Assembly (NCBI GenBank): GCA_021821225.1
Contig: JAKACR010000094.1
Span: 1 to 9,581, forward strand
Direction of reading: 5' to 3'
Source of the DNA: Bacillota bacterium
GTDB lineage: Bacteria > Bacillota > Bacilli > Alicyclobacillales > SLC66
Length of the DNA stretch: 9,581 nucleotides
This document shows positions 4,639-9,581 of the stretch, in pieces. The position numbers and the translations under genes were made by a program. The notes under the pieces are model-generated. The model was not told where the DNA came from. It saw only the letters and a list, made by a program, of their open reading frames with translations, and made no database searches. The first letter of the stretch is position 1, and the number at the start of each line of letters is the position of its first letter.

Positions 4639-7347
4639 TCATGCTTCCGAACCTCGTCGACGGACATTGAGCCCTTCCACGATAAGTTGCTCCGGCCGCA
4701 CGGAAGGAGCGGAACACTGGATCACCGCCTGCTCGCCGGGCAACAGGACCAGGGCGTTGCGGTCAATATGCAGAAACTGCGAGGCGTCTTTTCCATACAT
4801 GAAGACTCCGGCCGCCACAACCTGCGATCGGTTCGCCACGACCAGTTCTCCGGCGCGATCCCCGCTCGACAACTCCACCTGGGCGGGAGGAAGTCGGCGC
4901 AACGGTTGCAGGGGATAGCTCGCATCGACCGTAAACAGGTAGTCATGGGAGGACAGAAGTTGCCCCTCTTCATCCAACAATTCCGCTCGCAACAGGAAGA
5001 CATCGTGTGGACAAGGTTGCACATCCCACATCAAGGTTCCCAGTTCCGCCACCGTCCCGCCGTTCGCTGTGGCTGTCTCCGACTCCCTCACCGTTGTCCC
5101 ACTTGTCGCCGCAACCGTCGACGCGCCGCTCGCCGCGGCTGCCCCCAACTCCAGTACCGCCGTCCCACTTCTTGCCGCGACCGCTTCCCGTTCTTGCACT
5201 GTCGTCCCGCCGTTCGCCGCGTAGTTCTTCTCTTTGAGAACTTCGCCATCCACACGCAGCAGGCGGACCCTGACTGCCCAGTTCCCTGAAACGCTTCCCT
5301 CGTCGCGCAGGAAGATCCGGCCCACAAACCGCTCGCCGCTCCGATACGCCACGCGGTCGTACCGCAGCGAAATACTCCGGGACGCGAACGCCTGTTTCAA
5401 CGCGTAGTACGCGGGTTTCGGCGTCCCGTCAAACTCGATGACCGACGTGTTGGTGTTGTTGGGATACGGCTCATTGCCCATCCACACGATGAATCCCGAA
5501 GCCTGCGGCTCTCGTCTCCGCGTCGCCTCGACTGCATAGCGTAGGGATTCCATCTGCAGATAGCGGCTGGCCTGCAGAAACGGCCCGATCTCGTTTTCCT
5601 CCTCACGCCAGGGTCCAAACAAACGCCCCAACTGATCCCACTGAATCCACCAGGAGCCGCGATGCAGCCAGTACGGGTTGTCTTTCTTGGGCGGCCAGAC
5701 GTCACAGTTCCCGGCGTACCGCTGGATCGCCTCCCACCGCGAGGCCCCGGGCGCCCCCGTCTCGGAGCGAAACTGCGAATCATCCCGGTTGAACTCCTCA
5801 TAATGCGCGCCGTCACCCAGGTAGTTCCAGGGGCCATGAATGTCGTGGTGCACCCCTTTCCCGACATCTGCCAGCGAGAAATTGAACCGCGGACCGGAGG
5901 GGCTGGTCGGGAAAAACTGCCGCGTGGCATCGAGTTCCTGCACGACCCCTTTGAGCATCTTGATGTTGAGATGCCGCTCGTCGACGGGCACGTGGCCTTC
6001 CCACGCCAGTTCATTGCCGCCGCACCAGATGACCAGGCTCGGATGCGACCGAAGCGCAAGCACCCCCACACGGCTGACCTCTTCCAACTTCCGCAGGAAT
6101 GGAGGATTGTCCGGCGGGCTGTTGGTCAGGCCGCTGGAGGATTGCAAGAACTCTTGCCACACCAGAAGACCCAGTCGATCACACTCATCGTAGAACGCCT
6201 CGTGTTCGTAAATCCCCCCGCCCCAGACGCGTAGGAGGTTGGCGTTCATCTGCGCGAAGCGCTCCAGAAAGGGGCCGTACTCCTCGGGCCGGACCGTCCC
6301 GTAGAACGGGGTGAGCGGCACCCAGTTCACCCCGTTGAGGAAGATGCGGTGGCCGTTGACGATCGGCGTATACGGAAGGCTGTCCTCTGGCGCCCCCTCA
6401 TTGCGGACCCATTCGACCGTGCGAAACCCGACCGTTTTCGACGCGGTGTCGCAGATCCCGGAGTCCCTGTCCAGGATCGTGACCTCGACCTGGTAGGTCG
6501 GATGCTCGCCATACCCGTTGGGCCACCACGTCTCGACCGCTCCCACCTTCGCCTCGTGGTTGATTTCCCGCATGCCGCCGCCCAGTCCCAGGTCAAACGA
6601 CCCGACCCACCGTTCCACCCCATCGCCGTCGACCATGCGGTAGGCCGCCCGGTACGCCCCGGGTCGCACCACCTCCACCTGTTGGTGGATCTTCAGCACG
6701 CCCTGGCGCAAATCCGCACCCAACGTGGCCTCCGGGAAAAAGTCGACGATCTTGACGCCGGTAAACGTCCGCAAAAACACGTTGCGCCAGATGCCCACGG
6801 GAACCATCCGGGGACACCAGTCCCACGCATAATTGAAGCGCGACTTCAGTCTGTCGATGGTGTGGCTGTGACCAATCTGCCCGTCCACGTACGGCGCGGT
6901 AAAGAAGACCACCTGCAACACGTTCTCCTCGTCTGCGCCCGTTCGGAGTCTCCCGGTGACATCCAGGACCACCGGCTTGAACATGCCCTCGAACTCCGCG
7001 ATGCGCTGACGATTCAAATAGATCTCGCCTACATCATCCAGCCCTTCAAACACCAGTTCGCAGCGATCCTGAACCCAGCCTTGCGGGATGCGAAACCGCC
7101 TCTCTAGGACCCAGTCTCGGTTGTTCACCCATTCCATATCGAGACTCTGCAGCCCGATGTTCGGATCGTTTAGCCAACCCGCGCGCAGGAGGTCCGCTTG
7201 GATGGCGCCGGGAACGGTGGCCTGGATCGCAGGCACCACCGGGGGAATCCCGGCGTGCAATTCCATCGAAGCGTGCAGTCGCCATTGCTTCGTATACCAC
7301 CCCGTCGCTTGCCATTCATTGCCCACCAGCGAAATATGTCGTTTCAT
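4639..7347 (-). CDS. Beta-mannosidase, glycoside hydrolase family 2
   Basis: This 902-residue enzyme should release mannose from the non-reducing end of beta-mannosides, such as manno-oligosaccharides or the Man-beta-1,4-GlcNAc core of N-glycans. The GH2 order is visible. A jelly-roll sugar-binding domain (about 5-195) includes FNYAWDWCPRMVPVGIWRNV at 171-190. An Ig-like domain follows (about 197-310), then a TIM barrel (about 320-650) with RVWGGGIYE at 373-381, the acid/base Glu446 in WCGGNE, and the probable nucleophile Glu529 in FRSETGAPG. C-terminal Ig-like domains run to about 890. The start at 7347 follows GGGGGAG by 9 bases. There is no signal peptide, so it acts in the cytoplasm on imported sugars. 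The oddity is residues 712-770, imperfect 14-residue repeats inside a C-terminal Ig domain. The gene lies 114 bases after the solute-binding protein, probably in the same transcript. Confidence 0.96.
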   Translation of the reverse strand: MKRHISLVGNEWQATGWYTKQWRLHASMELHAGIPPVVPAIQATVPGAIQADLLRAGWLNDPNIGLQSLDMEWVNNRDWVLERRFRIPQGWVQDRCELVFEGLDDVGEIYLNRQRIAEFEGMFKPVVLDVTGRLRTGADEENVLQVVFFTAPYVDGQIGHSHTIDRLKSRFNYAWDWCPRMVPVGIWRNVFLRTFTGVKIVDFFPEATLGADLRQGVLKIHQQVEVVRPGAYRAAYRMVDGDGVERWVGSFDLGLGGGMREINHEAKVGAVETWWPNGYGEHPTYQVEVTILDRDSGICDTASKTVGFRTVEWVRNEGAPEDSLPYTPIVNGHRIFLNGVNWVPLTPFYGTVRPEEYGPFLERFAQMNANLLRVWGGGIYEHEAFYDECDRLGLLVWQEFLQSSSGLTNSPPDNPPFLRKLEEVSRVGVLALRSHPSLVIWCGGNELAWEGHVPVDERHLNIKMLKGVVQELDATRQFFPTSPSGPRFNFSLADVGKGVHHDIHGPWNYLGDGAHYEEFNRDDSQFRSETGAPGASRWEAIQRYAGNCDVWPPKKDNPYWLHRGSWWIQWDQLGRLFGPWREEENEIGPFLQASRYLQMESLRYAVEATRRREPQASGFIVWMGNEPYPNNTNTSVIEFDGTPKPAYYALKQAFASRSISLRYDRVAYRSGERFVGRIFLRDEGSVSGNWAVRVRLLRVDGEVLKEKNYAANGGTTVQEREAVAARSGTAVLELGAAAASGASTVAATSGTTVRESETATANGGTVAELGTLMWDVQPCPHDVFLLRAELLDEEGQLLSSHDYLFTVDASYPLQPLRRLPPAQVELSSGDRAGELVVANRSQVVAAGVFMYGKDASQFLHIDRNALVLLPGEQAVIQCSAPSVRPEQLIVEGLNVRRRGSEA
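5038..5214 (-). repeat. In-frame imperfect 14-residue (42-bp) tandem repeats within the beta-mannosidase
   Basis: Residues 712-770 read as successive units: NGGTTVQEREAVAA, RSGTAVLELGAAAA, a short SGASTVAA, TSGTTVRESETATA, and the partial NGGTVAELGT. Each full unit has Gly-Thr at positions 3-4, Val at 6 and usually Glu at 8. At the DNA level the plus strand shows units of 42, 66 (24 + 42) and 42 bases beginning GTCCC. The flanks, VDGEVLKEKNY before and DVFLLRAELLDEEG after, are ordinary for a C-terminal beta-sandwich domain of beta-mannosidases. The expansion therefore sits in one loop or strand of that domain, away from the active site. Confidence 0.8.
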
Positions 7348-7404
7348 GATGAACTGCTCCCCCTTCCGCCCTCAGGGCCGGCAAACCGCAGATGGCGGTC
7401 AGCA

Positions 7405-7456
7405 GACAGAATGGCTTGCCGCAGGGCCGTGGCCTCGCGGCAAGCCATTCTTGTCG
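7405..7456 (-). other. Strong intercistronic hairpin between the solute-binding protein and beta-mannosidase genes
   Basis: A perfect 15-bp inverted repeat (7408-7422 with 7437-7451, arm AGAATGGCTTGCCGC) encloses a 14-base loop that contains GGCC twice and can pair further. The stem can be lengthened by GACA/TGTC with one bulged base, to 7405 and 7456. It starts only a few bases after the solute-binding protein stop codon. No T-run follows in the minus direction (the next bases are TGCTGACC), so it is not a classic terminator. Hairpins after the binding-protein gene of ABC operons (the malE-malF gap is the known example) often protect the upstream message and lower downstream expression. That role is inferred here. 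Confidence 0.65.
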
Positions 7457-7461
7457 ATCGA

Positions 7462-9351
7462 TCACTGCACCGGGCGGATATAGCCCTGTTCTTCGGCGAC
7501 TGTGATCAACCAACTGCCGCTCCCATTGCCGGCCAGCGACCAGAACGAACGATTCGTGGGCCAATCGATGAACCGCTTGGTCGAATAAAACACCGATTGA
7601 TCCTGGGCGATGAGCGATCCGGGCCACGCGTTGTAGTTCATGAACTTGATCAGGTCATACGCAATCTGTTTTTGCTTGGCGGCGCTCGGCGTATGGGCGA
7701 ACTCCCACGAAAGTCGGATCGGGTTGATCGTGCCAACGCCCGGCACATACGCCTTCTGCGGAAGGCTCATGGCGTCGTGTCCGGGGGTGATCACGGTCTT
7801 ACCCGTCGAGGTGTATCCGACATCGCTTCCAAAGCTTTGAAACAAGGAAGGAAACGCCCCCCACATCTGATACGGCCAGAAGAAGTTGTACCCTTCAAAT
7901 ACCGTGTAGTTCCCGGCAAACAGATTGGCGTATAGGGAGGTGACCGGCCAGAGTTGAACCTTGGCGGGAATGCCAAACTGCGTGAGTTGACTCGCCACCG
8001 CGCTGGCCATCAGATCCCAACTGGCCAGCGTTGCCCCACTGTACACTGTCACCGTGAACGGTTTGCCATTCGGCAGGTACCACTTCCCGCCTTTCTGCGT
8101 AAAGTGGGCGGAACGCAAGAGCTCCGCGGCCTTCGCAGGGTTGTAATTGTACGGGTTCAGCGTTTTGATCTGGGCCGGTGTGAGGTACGCCTTCATCACA
8201 CTGTCCGGCACACCCGCCGGAATGGTCAGCGGTTGGCCGGCTACAGGATCGGCGACGGTGTTGACGGTCTTGCGGTTCAACAGATACTCGAACGCCTGGC
8301 GCACCTGAATCAGGTTATAGGGATACGTCCGGGCCGAAAACATGCTCCCCATGAGCGTGAGAAAGCTTTGCGGCTTGCTGTAATGCATATACGGCCGATT
8401 GCGGCTCATGATCGCATCGTAGATGGGGGTGGTCGGCTGGTAGCCAGCGACGTCAAAGGCGCCGGACACCAGGGCGTTTTGGGTGGCCGCTGTACTCACC
8501 TGGTTGCGCATCACGACATTTTGCACGTGCACGTTGGCTGCGGCCCAGTTATACGGATTCTTCTGCAGATCCACCTCGCTCGGCGAGAACCCGGTCACTT
8601 CATACGGTCCGGCCGTCACGAGACCCTTCTGGCCTGGATCATATGCTTCCAACGCCTTGACAAACTTGGCGTCGAGCGCCGTGACCTTGCCTGCCTGCGC
8701 CGTCGCCGTCTTGCTCGCGCTGGCGGCCACAGGATTCGCGAGATTCTGGATGATTTGCTGAAACGCCTGCGGACTCGGAAGGAATTTTTGATACAGGGAA
8801 GCAGGAACAATCGTCTGGGTCAGGATATTCTGCTCAAGCGCGACCGAGTATGGTGCGGTCGGACTGATATTGAACACGACCGTACTCGCATTCGGAGTGG
8901 TGACACCAGTAATGGCATCACCCGACCAATACCCCTGTAACGCGTAAATCTCCCAGGTCACCTTCACGTCGTTACTGGTCAACGCCGTTCCGTTATTCCA
9001 CTTGAGGTTGGGTCGCAGATGGACCACAAACTGGTGGTAGTGATCGGTGTACCCCCATGAACTCGCCAATTGTCCGTAATAGTAATTGCCGAGATCCCGG
9101 TTCGAGTTGGATATTAAGGCGAGTGGCGAGAACGCGAGCGGTCCGACCGCGGCCCCGACCGTTGAACCGGGTGAGAACGGGTTCCAATCAGCCGCTGAAT
9201 TATAACCAGAGGGTGCATAGGTGGTCAACGTGCCCGACGCTGTTGCCGCACCCGTCGCCGCAAAAGCGCTGCTCCCCCCAATCCCCGTCAAGAGCAGCCC
9301 CACACTGGTGAGAACCGCCAACGGTTTTGTGAAGCGAATCCGTTTCATCAT
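7462..9351 (-). CDS. Extracellular solute-binding protein, family 5, of an ABC importer (probably oligosaccharide)
   Basis: This 629-residue secreted receptor should deliver a ligand to an ABC permease encoded elsewhere. The signal peptide is clear: MMKRIRFTK, a hydrophobic stretch from Pro10 to Gly25, then SSAFA with probable cleavage after Ala31. The mature part shows the family 5 (peptide/nickel/oligosaccharide) pattern: LASSWGYTDHYHQFVVHLRP, LKWNNGTALTSNDVKVTWE, GPYEVTGFSPSEVDLQKNPY, IRQAF-like VRQAFEYLLNRKTV, and YNPAKAAELLRSAHF. The start at 9351 is chosen because AAGGGGAGG ends 9 bases before it; that site directly abuts the ATG at 9360, leaving no spacing there. The protein has no cysteine at all, so it cannot be a lipoprotein, unlike most such proteins in Gram-positive bacteria. 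Family 5 members of Thermotoga maritima bind beta-mannosides, and the mannosidases downstream favour a mannose-containing oligosaccharide, though a peptide cannot be excluded. Confidence 0.9.
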   Translation of the reverse strand: MMKRIRFTKPLAVLTSVGLLLTGIGGSSAFAATGAATASGTLTTYAPSGYNSAADWNPFSPGSTVGAAVGPLAFSPLALISNSNRDLGNYYYGQLASSWGYTDHYHQFVVHLRPNLKWNNGTALTSNDVKVTWEIYALQGYWSGDAITGVTTPNASTVVFNISPTAPYSVALEQNILTQTIVPASLYQKFLPSPQAFQQIIQNLANPVAASASKTATAQAGKVTALDAKFVKALEAYDPGQKGLVTAGPYEVTGFSPSEVDLQKNPYNWAAANVHVQNVVMRNQVSTAATQNALVSGAFDVAGYQPTTPIYDAIMSRNRPYMHYSKPQSFLTLMGSMFSARTYPYNLIQVRQAFEYLLNRKTVNTVADPVAGQPLTIPAGVPDSVMKAYLTPAQIKTLNPYNYNPAKAAELLRSAHFTQKGGKWYLPNGKPFTVTVYSGATLASWDLMASAVASQLTQFGIPAKVQLWPVTSLYANLFAGNYTVFEGYNFFWPYQMWGAFPSLFQSFGSDVGYTSTGKTVITPGHDAMSLPQKAYVPGVGTINPIRLSWEFAHTPSAAKQKQIAYDLIKFMNYNAWPGSLIAQDQSVFYSTKRFIDWPTNRSFWSLAGNGSGSWLITVAEEQGYIRPVQ

Positions 9352-9467
9352 GTCATTCATCCTCCCCTTGAGATGGTTCCCCTGTGAAACAACCCATGAA
9401 CTGTATTTCTGGTCGTGCCTTGCCGATCCCCTCCTTCCGGGGTGCCGTTGCAGGCGGGCATGTCGAC

Positions 9468-9581
9468 CTAGCCCGGCTGAATGGCCAAGACGGCCAGACT
9501 TCCGCCAGCGAGCGTGATATTCCATGAATCGGCTCCGGACGGTTGCCAGGATCCGAGGAGACTCTGCGTAATGATGGGTCC
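9468..9581 (-). CDS. C-terminal end of an unidentified gene (partial), possibly a glycoside hydrolase
   Basis: The first 114 bases in the minus direction stay open for 37 codons and end with TAG at 9470-9468. The tail finishes with SWNITLAGGSLAVLAIQPG. Its alternating hydrophobic pattern and ending (Trp-x-Ile-x-Leu then Ala-Val-Leu-x-Ile-x-Pro) resemble the last beta-strands of the C-terminal beta-sandwich found in many glycoside hydrolases. That fits the neighbourhood but is not a family assignment. The solute-binding protein start lies 116 bases downstream, and I see no terminator between them, so they may share a transcript. Confidence 0.5.
   Translation of the reverse strand, partial: GPIITQSLLGSWQPSGADSWNITLAGGSLAVLAIQPG

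Noticed and set aside
7386..7400. A 14 of 15 base match between the binding protein/beta-mannosidase gap and the 5' end of repeat copy B (4038-4052)
   Set aside because: The match is short, GC-rich and lacks the adjoining TGATAG motif and the other hairpins; chance or a shared small hairpin explains it as well.
9352..9525. Extension of the solute-binding protein to an upstream ATG at 9525
   Set aside because: The extension would bury the signal peptide, and it overlaps the open end of the upstream gene in another frame. A strong ribosome binding site with correct spacing supports 9351.

Overview
All genes in this window lie on the minus strand, so the map is described in transcription order, from the right end to the left end. 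The DNA is GC-rich, and every start site has a strong purine-rich ribosome binding site (GGGGAGG, GGGGGAG, GGAGG or GGGAG, 8-9 bases before the ATG). This suggests a GC-rich member of the Bacillota, perhaps an Alicyclobacillus- or Paenibacillus-like soil organism. That placement is inference from style only, as no taxonomic marker gene is present.

Layout: (1) the last 37 codons of an unidentified gene (9468-9581); (2) a secreted family 5 extracellular solute-binding protein of an ABC importer (7462-9351); (3) a strong intercistronic hairpin (7405-7456); (4) a GH2 beta-mannosidase (4639-7347) carrying an unusual run of 14-residue repeats; (5) a doubtful 77-residue ORF just after it (4386-4619); (6) an AT-rich island with a candidate terminator and promoter (about 4290-4440); (7) two tandem copies of a structured intergenic repeat (4086-4277 and 3840-4058); (8) a GH38 alpha-mannosidase (1051-3798); (9) a third copy of the repeat (863-1053); (10) a Cys-type sulfatase running off the left end (1-844).

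Working model (inference): the solute-binding protein captures mannose-containing oligosaccharides outside the cell. An ABC permease encoded elsewhere imports them. The alpha- and beta-mannosidase, neither with a signal peptide, take them apart in the cytoplasm, and the sulfatase, also without a signal peptide, removes sulfate esters. The set would suit a sulfated mannoglycan or an N-glycan-type oligosaccharide. No permease, ATPase, transcription factor or sugar kinase is visible here.

The most unusual feature is the intergenic repeat, about 190-220 bp long, with three copies in the same orientation as the genes. One copy directly precedes the alpha-mannosidase, one directly precedes the sulfatase, and a decayed copy sits behind the first. 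Two copies share an identical 19-bp inverted repeat. They also have smaller hairpins whose paired bases differ between copies while pairing is kept, which fits a structured RNA leader or a hairpin-rich miniature mobile element.
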